The position numbers and the translations under genes are program-made. From Ruminococcus sp. (GTDB taxonomy: Bacteria; Bacillota; Clostridia; Oscillospirales; Ruminococcaceae): 40,562 nt of DNA. Shown piece after piece: positions 1 to 8,377 of this stretch. The notes beneath the pieces are model-generated. The model saw only the letters and a list, made by a program, of their open reading frames with translations. It was not told where the DNA came from and did no database searches. The stretch covers positions 1 to 40,562 of the forward strand of contig JAFXVY010000087.1 of NCBI GenBank assembly GCA_017534595.1, read 5' to 3'. The first letter of the stretch is position 1. Every line of letters begins with the position of its first letter.

Positions 1-144
1 CCTTTGTACATCATCCGCTTGCATATTTTCCGTCAGATTACCCAAATTCTCCTTGCCTTGCGCCAGCAAGGCGGCGTCGAATTTAGGCAATCTGACGAAA
101 AATCTGACTGCGCGTCTGACGCACAATGGTTGTGCGGTGTTACC
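1..144 (-). repeat. Partial copy of interspersed MITE-like repeat (copy 1)
   Basis: Read on the minus strand, this stretch begins with GGTAACACCGCACAACCA and continues with the body seen at 14695-14902 (TTTTTCGTCAGATT, CGACGCCGCCTTGCTGGCG, GGATGATGTACAAAGG). It is cut by the window edge before its second terminal repeat. It lacks the TGTCAAC-AA-GTTGACA inverted repeat of the other two copies and has a shorter alternative sequence there. TTA flanks the visible end. Confidence 0.85.
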
Positions 145-196
145 TTAAGCAAAACAGCTCAAAACAAGTACAATTATCTGGACTGTTACCCTGTTT

Positions 197-2350
197 TCAG
201 CCTTTTGCCTCATTCAGCCTGACTTTCAGCGAGATCTTTCTCGGCGTCGAGAGGTCGTCGAACTTGATAAGATAAGCGCTGCGTGTCCTGTCGAGCTCAA
301 GGACGGTGCCCGCTCCGAGAATGGCGTGTACCACCCTCGCACCCACCGCGAAGAGCCCGCTTTCAAAGTCCTCGGGGAGGAACCTGTCCCGGCTTGCTAT
401 GTACTCCCTTGCGTCGCGGATAAGAGTATCGGTCTGCGGCGGGTCAAATTCAAGGAGACCGTCGCCGATATCCAGCACGAACCGGGAGGGATAGCGCGGC
501 GAACCGTCAAGATTGCGCCCCTCCGCGCCGGAGAGGTACAGCCCCTTTTCGGCTCTCGTCATGGCAACGAATGCGAGGCGGCGCTCCTCCTCTATACCGA
601 GTAGGTCTCTGACCTTCCGCGACGGGAATATCCCCTCGTTCATCCCGCAGAGCAGGACGTAGGGGAACTCCAGACCCTTTGCCGCGTGAACGGTCATCAG
701 CTTCACCTTGTCGGAGCTGTCGTCCTCGTCGCTTGATGTGAACAGCGCAACGTGGGCAAGGTAGTGGAGTATCGTGGCTTCCTCGCCGCAGGTGTTCTCG
801 TAGTCCTGCACCGACTGTTTCAGCTCGGCCAGGTTGTCGAGCCTCTCCTGACTGCCCTCGGTGCGCAGCATCGCCTCATAGCCGCTCTCGGTGAGGATAG
901 CGGTGAGCAGGTCGGACAGCCGCTTGTTCTCGCAGCCCTCGGAGAAAGTCTCGATGAGGTTCACAAAGCTCCGTGCCTTTGTTCCCGCGAAGATATCGTC
1001 ATCGAGGGTCTGTTTCAGGGCGGTGTAGAGCGTGCAGCCGCTCTTTTCGGCGTACTGTTCGAGGAACTCCATTCGCCGCCTGCCGATGTTGCGCTTCGGG
1101 TTGTTGGCGATACGCCGGAAGGACAGATCGTCCTGCGCCGCGATCATCCGCAGATAGCTCAGCGCGTCCTTGATCTCGGCTCTGCCGAAGAATGGCACGC
1201 CGCTGTAGATGTGGTAGGGTATCTTCTCTTTCAGCAGAGCTTCCTCCACCGGGCGGGTAATGTAATGTGCCCGGTAAAGCACCGTCATATCCCGGTATGG
1301 CACGCCGCTTTCACGCAGCTGTTTAATCCTGCCGATTATGCGCACAGCTTCCTCGTCGGTGTTTTTCAAAAAGCTGAACACCGGTTTTTCGCCGTCCGGC
1401 AGCACTGCTTCCAGTGACTTTTTGATTCGGTGCTTGTTCTTTTCGATCAGCGAATTTGCGGCGGCAAGTATCTGGGGGGTGGAGCGGTAGTTTTTCAGCA
1501 GCATCACCGTTTTGCAGGGCGAGAAATGCTTTTCGAAGTCCAGCAGATATTTCACATCAGCACCGCGCCAGGTGTAGATGGTCTGGTCGGGGTCGCCCAC
1601 GATGAACAGGTTGTGATGAAATCCGCTCAGCACCTCCATAAGCTCATACTGCAAAGCGTCGATGTCCTGGAACTCGTCGATCATGATGTATTCGAGCCGC
1701 TGCTGCCATTTCAGTCTGATATCCTCATTCCGGGCGAAGATGTAGAGCGTGAACTTTATCAGGTCGTTGTAATCGAGGGCGAAGCACTTCTTCTCCTGAT
1801 ACAGATAGCCGTAAAAGATTATGTCATCGGTGTTTTTGGCGTTAAGATATTTCTCCTTCAGCGCCTCGTCGGACATATCCAGCATATCGAGATAGTATTC
1901 CGGCTTTTTAAAGAGCTTCTGTATCTCGATCATATCCCGGGCATCCGAGAAGGTCATATCCCGGAGGGTGAGCCCACGCTCCTCGTAGATTATCCTCAGC
2001 ATGGCGTCGATATCGCTGTTGTCGAGAACGAGAAAGCTCTTTGGGTATTGCACCGCGTGGCTGTCCTCCTGCAGGATCGACACGCAGAAGCCGTGGAAGG
2101 TGTTGATGCGTCCGGTGTCGTTATCGCCGATGAGGTTGTGTATCCGCTGGCGCATCTCGTTGGCGGCCTTGTTGGTGAAGGTCACGCAGAGGATGTTCTC
2201 GGGCAGTATACCCATTTCGTTGACGAGAAACGCAAAGCGGTGGGTCAGCGCCTTGGTCTTTCCGGAGCCCGCCCCGGCAACTACTCTGACATATCCCTCG
2301 GTGGCGCGGACGGCTTCGAGCTGAGCGGCGTTTAATTCGGGTCCGGTCAC
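197..2350 (-). CDS. UvrD/PcrA-family ATP-dependent DNA helicase
   Basis: A 717-residue superfamily 1A 3'-5' DNA helicase, probably acting in DNA repair or in clearing recombination and replication intermediates. The Q motif (LNAAQ, 6-10), Walker A (AGAGSGKT, Lys31) and DEFQD box (Asp225-Glu226) are seen directly. Further on are KNYRST (motif IV), a TVHAAKGLEF motif V and an AFVAMTRAEK motif VI. The C-terminal 50 residues (FAVGARVVHAILGAGTV) resemble the Tudor-like RNA-polymerase-binding tail of PcrA. The start is GTG, preceded by AAAGGAGG at 9 nt. The length is close to PcrA (about 720-740 residues). It could be a second UvrD-like paralogue rather than PcrA itself, so no symbol is given. A TATAAT lies at 2404-2409 on this strand, but I could not find a convincing -35 box. 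No terminator is visible in the 50 bases before the repeat at 144. Confidence 0.95.
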   Translation of the reverse strand: MTGPELNAAQLEAVRATEGYVRVVAGAGSGKTKALTHRFAFLVNEMGILPENILCVTFTNKAANEMRQRIHNLIGDNDTGRINTFHGFCVSILQEDSHAVQYPKSFLVLDNSDIDAMLRIIYEERGLTLRDMTFSDARDMIEIQKLFKKPEYYLDMLDMSDEALKEKYLNAKNTDDIIFYGYLYQEKKCFALDYNDLIKFTLYIFARNEDIRLKWQQRLEYIMIDEFQDIDALQYELMEVLSGFHHNLFIVGDPDQTIYTWRGADVKYLLDFEKHFSPCKTVMLLKNYRSTPQILAAANSLIEKNKHRIKKSLEAVLPDGEKPVFSFLKNTDEEAVRIIGRIKQLRESGVPYRDMTVLYRAHYITRPVEEALLKEKIPYHIYSGVPFFGRAEIKDALSYLRMIAAQDDLSFRRIANNPKRNIGRRRMEFLEQYAEKSGCTLYTALKQTLDDDIFAGTKARSFVNLIETFSEGCENKRLSDLLTAILTESGYEAMLRTEGSQERLDNLAELKQSVQDYENTCGEEATILHYLAHVALFTSSDEDDSSDKVKLMTVHAAKGLEFPYVLLCGMNEGIFPSRKVRDLLGIEEERRLAFVAMTRAEKGLYLSGAEGRNLDGSPRYPSRFVLDIGDGLLEFDPPQTDTLIRDAREYIASRDRFLPEDFESGLFAVGARVVHAILGAGTVLELDRTRSAYLIKFDDLSTPRKISLKVRLNEAKG

Positions 2351-2517
2351 GGGGTCCCGCCTCCTTTCGTGTGTTATCTGAAAATGTACCGTGTCTAATC
2401 GGCATTATATTTCTTTACAGCTGAATCATATCATATCAGTTATTCAGTATTTATATATCTGACACATTTTTCCGCACATATTTATAAAAAGCTCACCTCA
2501 CACTCCCCCGCCCCGAA

Positions 2518-2545
2518 TTGACTTTCCCCCGACATCTGATATAAT
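2518..2545 (+). promoter_or_regulatory. Extended -10 sigma-A promoter
   Basis: TTGACT (2518-2523), a 16-bp spacer and TATAAT (2540-2545) preceded by TGA, giving an extended -10. It points into the small broken gene at 2571-2944 and is the only strong plus-strand promoter seen in the first 10 kb. Confidence 0.75.
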
Positions 2546-2570
2546 ATACGGAGCAGAGAGCGATAACGGT

Positions 2571-2944
2571 ATGCTCGCACAGACCGGGATACAAGAGATG
2601 GATACCATGAAAATATGTCCCGAAAACGACGACAGGATATCTGTAACAGATAACCGTACAGAAGTGTATGAAGCTGATGAAAAGCTCTCTCGAAAGGATA
2701 GTCTGGCTGTCCCCGGAATGGCCGGCCTGCGGACACGGACTGCCGGGTACCGAACAGAACAGTAAAGGCCATCATCGCAGGTATCGCTGCTGTTACAGCA
2801 ATGACCACCGCAACTATCGTATTCGCCTCTGCAAATGCAGCCGAGATCACCTCTCCCGCAGCACAGACTCAGGTAGATGCCAACGGCAAGCACCCCGGCG
2901 AGAGCGGTTACTGCTACGATGCAACACTCCAGCCCACCGCATAA
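2571..2944 (+). pseudogene. Small secreted or membrane peptide gene, frameshifted by a 5-bp duplication
   Basis: The reading frame opens at ATG 2571 (alternatives 2598 and 2607, the last with GAGATGG upstream) and stops at TAA 2763. The sequence continues in another frame as an open stretch to TAA 2942 that has no start codon of its own. At 2752-2761 the five bases GAACA occur twice in tandem. Taking out one copy joins the two parts exactly (...AGYRTVKAIIAGIAAV...). The restored protein has a roughly 50-residue charged N-terminus, one hydrophobic segment ending in an Ala-X-Ala site (FASANAAEI), and a short tail with a single Cys. This looks like a secreted or membrane-tethered peptide, with 110 residues if ATG 2607 is used. 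A good promoter lies just upstream and a terminator just downstream. The function is not recognised. The duplication could be a recent mutation, a slippage switch or a sequencing error. Confidence 0.55.
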
Positions 2945-2960
2945 ACTCACAAGAGACAGA

Positions 2961-3002
2961 AAAACGGTATGACCCCCTCACCCGCGGGAGTTATACCGTT
3001 TT
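2961..3002. terminator. Bidirectional terminator between converging small genes
   Basis: AAAACGGTAT (2961-2970) pairs with ATACCGTTTT (2993-3002). The stem extends inward through further C-G pairs. A and T runs on either side make it work in both directions. It serves the broken peptide gene on the plus strand. On the minus strand it overlaps the stop codon of the 35-residue gene that follows the WYL regulator. Confidence 0.8.
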
Positions 3003-3098
3003 GCTGTTTGTCCCGTGCAGCATAGTCTCCGACTTCCTCCGCGCCTTCGGAAAGGAAAATGCTGTAAACAGACCGATCATTGCAAATATCGCGCCCAT
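2991..3098 (-). CDS. 35-residue membrane miniprotein
   Basis: A short open frame starts at ATG 3098 behind an excellent site (AGGAGG, 6 nt spacing). The protein begins MGAIFAMIGLFTAFSF and then turns basic (PKARRKSE), which suggests one short membrane-inserted helix with a positively charged cytoplasmic flank. It starts 33 bases after the stop of the WYL regulator on the same strand, and its stop codon lies inside the terminator stem, so it is probably the last gene of that transcript. No family is recognised. The strong ribosome binding site is the main argument that it is translated. It may be a small modulator, or a toxin-like or leader peptide, but nothing in the sequence decides this. 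Confidence 0.5.
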   Translation of the reverse strand: MGAIFAMIGLFTAFSFPKARRKSETMLHGTNSKTV

Positions 3099-3131
3099 AG
3101 CAGCACCTCCTGATGTTTACAGTATTGCACA

Positions 3132-4121
3132 TCAGTTGTTCGGTATCTGTATATCTGAATACATCTCGGAAACATTTTTCAGCTCCTGCGCAAACCCCTG
3201 TCTGACATCGTTCGGCGCCGTGATCTCTATCGCGTCGCCGTAGCGCATCACCCACAGATAAAACTGCTTGTTGATGCCGCACTTTGCCCGGACTATCGCG
3301 TACCCGGGATCCTCAAAATCCTCACGAGAGCTGACAGTGTCCCCGAGCTGTTCGATCATTTCGTCAAGCATATATCTGCGCACCTTGAAGGTGACGGTAT
3401 CGAACCGCTCCGGCTTAAAGACATCCGGCACAAAGCCGTCGTATTTTTCAAGCGGCGGCAGCTTTTTCCTGCTGACCTCCCCGCTGCGGATGTTCCTCAT
3501 GCGGTCGATGCGGTACGTCCAATACATATCTTTTTCCAGATTGAAACAGTGGAGATAGAACCTCTCGTTCTTATACAGGACCTTCAGCGGGATTATCTCG
3601 CGGTGCTTGTCGTAGTAGTTCACGTGCTTGGCGGTGTCGAATTTGCCGTAATCAAAATTCATCATACGCTTCTCGGAAATGAGACGGTGGATCTTGTCAA
3701 GGTTCCCGAGCAGATCCCGCTGGATGCGGCTGATATCGGTGATCTCGACCCGGCTTATCAGCTGGTTGTACTCCGAATCCGAGCACATCCCCTTGAACTT
3801 TTTGATAAGCTCCTCCTTCTGTCTGTGAGACAGGAACTTGTTTATCGAGACCGAGTCCACGATGAAGCGTATCTCGTTGAATGTAAACCCCTTGCCGGAA
3901 AGGTGATAATAAGCCGTGTTGTGAGCCCCGTGAGAGACCCGGATATCGTACCCCATAGCCGTGAGCCGCTCAATGTCGCGGCGTACCGTCAGCACGGAAG
4001 TATCCGAGGACTCATCGAGCTCAATGAGGTGATCCTGTATATCGCGTATAGTCACCCCATGCTTTTCGTCAGACTCACGGGAGAGATATTCGAGTATGTG
4101 GATTATGCGTTCGTGGTTCAT
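3132..4121 (-). CDS. WYL-domain HTH transcriptional regulator (YafY/DeoR-like)
   Basis: A 329-residue DNA-binding regulator. The N-terminal 75 residues form a winged helix-turn-helix (TSVLTVRRDIERLTAMGYDI, about 41-60). The rest contains a WYL-type ligand-sensing domain (RMMNFDYGKFD and IIPLKVLYKNERFYLHCF, with YRIDRMRNI close behind) and a WCX-like C-terminal domain. WYL regulators commonly sense nucleotides or nucleic-acid ligands and often control stress, defence or DNA-repair genes. The start ATG has AGGAGG 5 nt upstream. The gene lies next to the helicase but is separated from it by the converging pseudogene. Its upstream region is a long AT-rich simple-repeat tract in which I could not fix a promoter. 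The target genes cannot be read from the sequence. Confidence 0.9.
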   Translation of the reverse strand: MNHERIIHILEYLSRESDEKHGVTIRDIQDHLIELDESSDTSVLTVRRDIERLTAMGYDIRVSHGAHNTAYYHLSGKGFTFNEIRFIVDSVSINKFLSHRQKEELIKKFKGMCSDSEYNQLISRVEITDISRIQRDLLGNLDKIHRLISEKRMMNFDYGKFDTAKHVNYYDKHREIIPLKVLYKNERFYLHCFNLEKDMYWTYRIDRMRNIRSGEVSRKKLPPLEKYDGFVPDVFKPERFDTVTFKVRRYMLDEMIEQLGDTVSSREDFEDPGYAIVRAKCGINKQFYLWVMRYGDAIEITAPNDVRQGFAQELKNVSEMYSDIQIPNN

Positions 4122-4216
4122 GGGGACCTCCTTTTCCTGATCTGTTCCGTCATCTTACCTTGCTCAAATTGTTATCTGCACTTATTCAGAATATTAACTC
4201 AGCATTAACAAAATGG

Positions 4217-4425
4217 CGTAAAATAAATATATATAATATATATTTATTGTTGTTGTTATTTGATATTATTACTTGTTATTATATATTATTACTTTTATTT
4301 TCTCTATTTGTTATCTGTTATTATTGCTTATTGTTATCTGTTATTATTGCTTATATTATTGTTATTAGATATTATATCTGTTATTATCTGTTATTTCTGA
4401 TATTATTATCTGTTCTCATTCTTAA
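4217..4425. repeat. AT-rich degenerate TTATT/TTATCTG simple-repeat tract
   Basis: A stretch of about 200 bases made almost only of A and T with regularly spaced TTATTATT, GTTATTA and TTATCTG words. It includes a direct repeat of period 23 (TGTTATCTGTTATTATTGC at 4309 and again at 4332). Its composition contrasts sharply with the GC-rich neighbours. It fills the 5' region of the WYL regulator. The frame across it (Tyr/Leu/Ile-only) is an artefact of composition. The rest of 4426-4550 shows nothing recognisable. Confidence 0.8.
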
Positions 4426-4550
4426 ATGTAAACATACCTCGCTGCTCCCTGCTGATCTGATTATATCAGACCTCCGGCGAAAAGTCAATTTCCTATCCGG
4501 AAACACTCAAGGGGCTGCCGCGGAACGCCCCGGATATACGAGTGCGAACA

Positions 4551-4581
4551 AAAAGAGCAGGGCTTGATCACCCTGCTCTTT
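4551..4581 (-). terminator. Rho-independent terminator of the GGDEF gene
   Basis: AAAGAGCAGGG pairs with CCCTGCTCTTT around an 8-base loop. On the minus strand the stem runs into TTTTTG. It lies 14 bases past the stop codon of the diguanylate cyclase. Confidence 0.9.
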
Positions 4582-4594
4582 ATGATCTGAGATC

Positions 4595-6007
4595 TTATCC
4601 TCTGCTTCTCCTGCGCCTGTCCTTTTCGGGATGGAGGCGGTAGAATTCCTCTTTGTCCCTGTACATATTCTCATCTGCGGCCTGCATAGCCTTGCAGATA
4701 TCGTAATCGCCGGTCACATAAGCCGTACCCACCGCAAAGCTGACATCGTGGGTGCTGTCGGCAAGAGAGCGCAGCTGCTGCACCTGTTCAAGCAGCTTTT
4801 CCTCCGAGATCCCGGGACAGAAGGCCACGAACTCGTCGCCGCCCGCACGGTAGATCTCGTGATCGCCGAACGCGATCTTCAACAGCGAGGCGGCTCTGGA
4901 AAGCAGCCTGTCGCCCGCATCGTGACCCTCATCATCGTTGACGGTCTTCAGGCCGTTAAGATCGGCGAAGGCAACTCCCATTACTTCGGGAAGCTTCTCC
5001 GCACCCGAGGTCCACCTGTCTACACGGTCGTTCATCGCGTTTCTGCTGCCTACCTGCGTCAGACCGTCCACGGTGCTTCTCATTTCAAGCCTCGAAACGA
5101 GCTGATAGTTCCGGATGACCGCAGCAAGCAGGAAGGAGGTCAGCTCAAGGGTCTGCTTGATCTTCATCATTTTAGAGGTGTCAACGTTCGCAGCCCAGAT
5201 AAAGCCTACGAGCGTCCGCTGGCAGCGTATCTCGTAAAGCACGATGTTCTTCACGCCGTGTTTGCAAAGCGAGCTGTACCACGCCGGATCCCGCTCCTCG
5301 ATGACTTTAAGATCCTCGAGCAGCAGACAGTCGCTCATTTCGAGGGTCTTCTCCCAGCGCATGGCTACCTCAAACGGCGAACAGCCCATCTCGACGGCCA
5401 GTGCCTCGAGCTGTTCGCCCTGTATGCCGTCCCCGTTGATAAGGCAGCATTTCTGACTTTGCCCGTCAACGGTGTATATCGAGCACAGCTCGGCGCCGCA
5501 GATAGTCTTTATCTCCGAAGCCGCCGCACTCATCGCCTGATAGAAATCCTGCATCTCATGGAGCTTGATGCTGATATTGGTAACGGAGGAGGCCACATCC
5601 GCCGAGTGCTGCGACATGGAGTCCGTTTCGATATCGTTGGCATATTCAAGGATGTAGAGGCAGTAAACGGTCTTGGTGCCGTCCTCTGCGGGAGGGGTAT
5701 CAAAATTGCTCACGGGGATATAGAACCCCTTGAGCCAGAAGCCTCTCGCATTCACATAGGAATACAGCGATCTTCTCTCGCTGCCGCTCTTGTAGAGTAC
5801 CCTCTCGAAATTAAGATCCTTCCAGTAATAGCGGTAAGGGATGCCCGGATAGAACTCCGGAGCGTCGGGGCTGAAATGAAGCATACCCTCATTCTGCCTG
5901 TTCACTCCCATAAGACGTATCTCGCTGAAGCTCCCGTCGGGGAGGATATCAAAAGAATACAGGCTGGCAAGCGCGTCCACGCCCTCAAGAAAATCTTGGT
6001 AATCCAT
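4595..6007 (-). CDS. GAF-like/GGDEF diguanylate cyclase
   Basis: A 470-residue cytoplasmic protein predicted to make cyclic di-GMP from two GTP. The C-terminal third is a canonical GGDEF domain: FADLNGLKTVND carries the metal-binding Asp, HDAGD follows, and the active-site loop GGDEF is at 389-393. Residues about 140-310 look like a GAF-type sensor fold (MSAAASEIKTICGAELCSIYTVDG...). The N-terminal 130 residues are an unrecognised, possibly PAS-like region (RYYWKDLNFERV). There is no RxxD inhibitory site at the expected place before GGDEF, so product feedback is probably absent. There are no membrane segments. The start has AGGAGG at 8 nt. The gene is monocistronic, with a clear promoter at 6060-6088 and a strong terminator. 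The tail ends in a basic stretch (DRRRRSRG). Confidence 0.93.
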   Translation of the reverse strand: MDYQDFLEGVDALASLYSFDILPDGSFSEIRLMGVNRQNEGMLHFSPDAPEFYPGIPYRYYWKDLNFERVLYKSGSERRSLYSYVNARGFWLKGFYIPVSNFDTPPAEDGTKTVYCLYILEYANDIETDSMSQHSADVASSVTNISIKLHEMQDFYQAMSAAASEIKTICGAELCSIYTVDGQSQKCCLINGDGIQGEQLEALAVEMGCSPFEVAMRWEKTLEMSDCLLLEDLKVIEERDPAWYSSLCKHGVKNIVLYEIRCQRTLVGFIWAANVDTSKMMKIKQTLELTSFLLAAVIRNYQLVSRLEMRSTVDGLTQVGSRNAMNDRVDRWTSGAEKLPEVMGVAFADLNGLKTVNDDEGHDAGDRLLSRAASLLKIAFGDHEIYRAGGDEFVAFCPGISEEKLLEQVQQLRSLADSTHDVSFAVGTAYVTGDYDICKAMQAADENMYRDKEEFYRLHPEKDRRRRSRG

Positions 6008-6035
6008 AGTGATGCCTCCTGAAATTTCCGTTTTC

Positions 6036-6046
6036 GTACAGTGTAC
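6036..6046. promoter_or_regulatory. Possible operator in the leader of the GGDEF gene
   Basis: GTACA-G-TGTAC is a perfect inverted repeat located 14 bases downstream of the -10 box of the diguanylate cyclase promoter, that is, near the predicted transcript start. The position suits a repressor site. The binding protein is unknown. Confidence 0.35.
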
Positions 6047-6059
6047 CTGTTATATATTC

Positions 6060-6088
6060 ATTATATATAAAATCCCGGGAAAAATCAA
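6060..6088 (-). promoter_or_regulatory. Sigma-A promoter of the GGDEF gene
   Basis: On the minus strand TTGATT (6083-6088), a 17-bp spacer and TATAAT (6060-6065), about 50 bases upstream of the ATG. Confidence 0.75.
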
Positions 6089-6098
6089 GATATAAAAT

Positions 6099-6142
6099 CA
6101 AAAAACACAAAACCCGCCCGCGCTTTGGCAGCACGGGCGGTT
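6099..6142 (-). terminator. Terminator of the moxR-DUF58-transglutaminase operon
   Basis: CCGCCCGTGC pairs with GCGCGGGCGG (one mismatch) around a 7-base loop. On the minus strand it is followed by TTTTGTGTTTTTTG. It lies 16 bases after the transglutaminase stop codon. Confidence 0.85.
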
Positions 6143-6157
6143 CGTCAATTATTCGCT

Positions 6158-8377
6158 TCACTGATTTCGCAGCAGGAGCATCAGCCGGTTCCTGAGCCTG
6201 CGCTTCTTTACCAGCCCGCGCAGAGCGTGTGCGGATGCCTCCGCCGAGGCGAGGTCTTCATCGGTCAGCTCGCAGTCGGAGTAAAGCACCCTTTCATATA
6301 CCGGGATAAAGCCTATATGCTCCCCGGGCTCCTTGTCACCCGAGCCCGTGACCTTGCCGGCGAACTCGGAAAGCGTCTCGCCCTCCCCGAGCTCAAAGCC
6401 GAGATAGCCGAGATAGCGTATGCTCAGCTGTGCGGTGTACCTGAACTTATCGCGGCTGCTCATGCGCCTGTAACGCTTTGCCGACACCGTCCGGCTCACC
6501 GCATAGAACATAAGCAGGAAGCTCACCGCCGCCAGCGACGGGATAATGAATATCAGCGGGCTAACACCCGGCTCATCCCTGCCCGGCTCGCCGGTGATGC
6601 CCGCAGGCTCCGGAGGCGTGATATTGATATCGAGCCCGGCGTTCCAGTCATCCGGCAGAGAAGCTCCCTTCTCGCTGACCTTCCAGCCCGTAGGCACAGA
6701 GTACCCCGGCGTAGGCTCAAAGGCCACCCAGCCCACATTGTCGAAGTAGACCTCCGGCCAGGCGTGAGCGTCGTTCTCCCGGACGGAGACCGAGCCGTCG
6801 GAGCCCCGCTTTACCGAGTAGCCCTGCACATGGCGGCAGGGTATGCCCATTTCCTGAGCCATCAGCACAAAGGCCGTGGAGTAGTGCATACAGTAGCCCT
6901 TGCGGGAGGTCAGCAGGAAATAGTCAAGATAGCTGCCCGCGTCGGTAACGCTTTCGGGCAGAGGGCCGCAGTCGGTGGAGTATTCCATTTGGTTGAGATA
7001 CGCCTCGAGCCGCTTCACCGTCTCGTATCTTCCCGACGAGCCGCTCTGCAGCTGCCTTAGTATATCCGCGACCTGCGCGGACACGCCTCGGCTCCGGCAG
7101 TATTTCTCGTAAACCGTCCTGCGGTAGGCCTGATAGTCCGCATAGCTGAGCCCTGCCTTGCCGGATACTCCCTCCGCAAGCGCTGCCTCGTTCCACTCGC
7201 TCTCGGTGAGGGGCCGGGCATTGTCGAGCAGCTCCTTTATCGCCGGGTTGGAGTAGTTGAGCACATAGCAGGAGATACGGTAGCTGTCCTTGTAGCCGAG
7301 CCGCTTGTCGGTGAGGACGCTGCCGTTATGCTCGGAGGCGCCGAGGCTTTCCTCCGACGCCGCGTCGAGCCGCAGCTTCGAGGGCGAGAAGATATAGCTC
7401 GTGTTGTAGAAATAGGTCTCGCAGCTCATCTCCGTGCCGCGGATGTAGTCGAACTCATAGCCCTGATCGTATTTCTTCACGGCAGCAGCAGTCTCGATGG
7501 CGTCGGTCATGCGGTAGTCGGTCTTGCCTGCGGTATCGAATACCCATTTGCAGCCGCTGAAATCGCCGCTCATGCAGCCCACCAGCCGGAAGGCTCTTAT
7601 CACGCTGTTGTTGACGTTTATCCGCAGCACCTCGTCATCGTTGCTGCTCAGCCCCGAGAAGAAGCCGCCGCCGTCGGAAAAGCCGATCATCCCGTAATCG
7701 TCCGAGGAGTCGGAGGACGAGCCGAAGATCCTGCTCAGCGCCGAGACCGTCCTGTTGAAGATATCCTTTGCGAACTCCCAGCCGAAGGGCTTTGCCGGCG
7801 CGGGTATCAGGTAAACTATCAGGCAGAGCGCCGCAATAAACGGCGAGACTCTTGTGATGTGCTCGTTTATGTCCGGACTGCCGCTCTTGACCCAGCTGCG
7901 CTGTATCTCTTCCGTCAGCCGGACGAGCACGACAAAGCATATCAGCGCAAAGATCTCCTTGCCGACGCCCAGCTCCTTGATAGCTATACCCGCCAGCGCG
8001 TAAGCGAGAAAGCCCAGCGCCGCGGCACGCCGCAGCCAGATGCTCTTATACATTATCAGCCCCGCAGCCATGGCTCCGAAGCAGAAGCAGATCACCCAGA
8101 TCACCCACAGGTGCTTGTCAAAGAAGACCTGCCTGTGCTCCTCGCCCGCCGCGATCAGCAGACCCGCGGCGAATACGGCAGCGATGCCCGTGCCGCGCAG
8201 ACGGTTCTTGAGCTTCATGTTCCGCAGCGCGATCAGCAGAGCGGTAAACCCGACGCAGATCATCACCGCCGGGAAGCTCCGCACCGGTATCCCCGCGTCA
8301 GACCCGAAGATCATCATAAGAAGCAGCGACAGCGGCATTATGTTCACGATATCGTAAAGTGTGCTCATCATGCTCAT
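6158..8377 (-). CDS. Membrane transglutaminase-like protein (TgpA family)
   Basis: A 739-residue membrane protein. Five to six hydrophobic segments fill the first 200 residues, followed by a large outside region, a transglutaminase-like (TGc) cysteine-protease fold, another membrane helix (about 626-646) and a C-terminal cytoplasmic tail similar to DUF4129. The catalytic Cys496 (GYCMHYS) and His538 (NDAHAW) are clear. The third position lies in VAFEPTPG, with Glu where animal transglutaminases have Asp, which is usual in bacterial relatives. It is the third gene of the common MoxR-DUF58-TgpA operon and overlaps the DUF58 gene by 4 bases (ATGA). The trio is usually linked to envelope protein processing or assembly, but the exact substrate is not known. 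This may be relevant to the surface and secretion genes nearby, though that link is inference. Confidence 0.9.
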   Translation of the reverse strand: MSMMSTLYDIVNIMPLSLLLMMIFGSDAGIPVRSFPAVMICVGFTALLIALRNMKLKNRLRGTGIAAVFAAGLLIAAGEEHRQVFFDKHLWVIWVICFCFGAMAAGLIMYKSIWLRRAAALGFLAYALAGIAIKELGVGKEIFALICFVVLVRLTEEIQRSWVKSGSPDINEHITRVSPFIAALCLIVYLIPAPAKPFGWEFAKDIFNRTVSALSRIFGSSSDSSDDYGMIGFSDGGGFFSGLSSNDDEVLRINVNNSVIRAFRLVGCMSGDFSGCKWVFDTAGKTDYRMTDAIETAAAVKKYDQGYEFDYIRGTEMSCETYFYNTSYIFSPSKLRLDAASEESLGASEHNGSVLTDKRLGYKDSYRISCYVLNYSNPAIKELLDNARPLTESEWNEAALAEGVSGKAGLSYADYQAYRRTVYEKYCRSRGVSAQVADILRQLQSGSSGRYETVKRLEAYLNQMEYSTDCGPLPESVTDAGSYLDYFLLTSRKGYCMHYSTAFVLMAQEMGIPCRHVQGYSVKRGSDGSVSVRENDAHAWPEVYFDNVGWVAFEPTPGYSVPTGWKVSEKGASLPDDWNAGLDINITPPEPAGITGEPGRDEPGVSPLIFIIPSLAAVSFLLMFYAVSRTVSAKRYRRMSSRDKFRYTAQLSIRYLGYLGFELGEGETLSEFAGKVTGSGDKEPGEHIGFIPVYERVLYSDCELTDEDLASAEASAHALRGLVKKRRLRNRLMLLLRNQ

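Noticed and set aside
4160-4567. A plus-strand frame of Tyr/Leu/Ile-rich residues across the AT tract as a membrane protein
   Set aside because: The sequence is simple-repeat A/T translation, has no ribosome binding site, and ends in unrelated sequence.
4122-4594. A replication origin at the AT-rich tract
   Set aside because: No DnaA box cluster and no dnaA, dnaN or similar gene is nearby.
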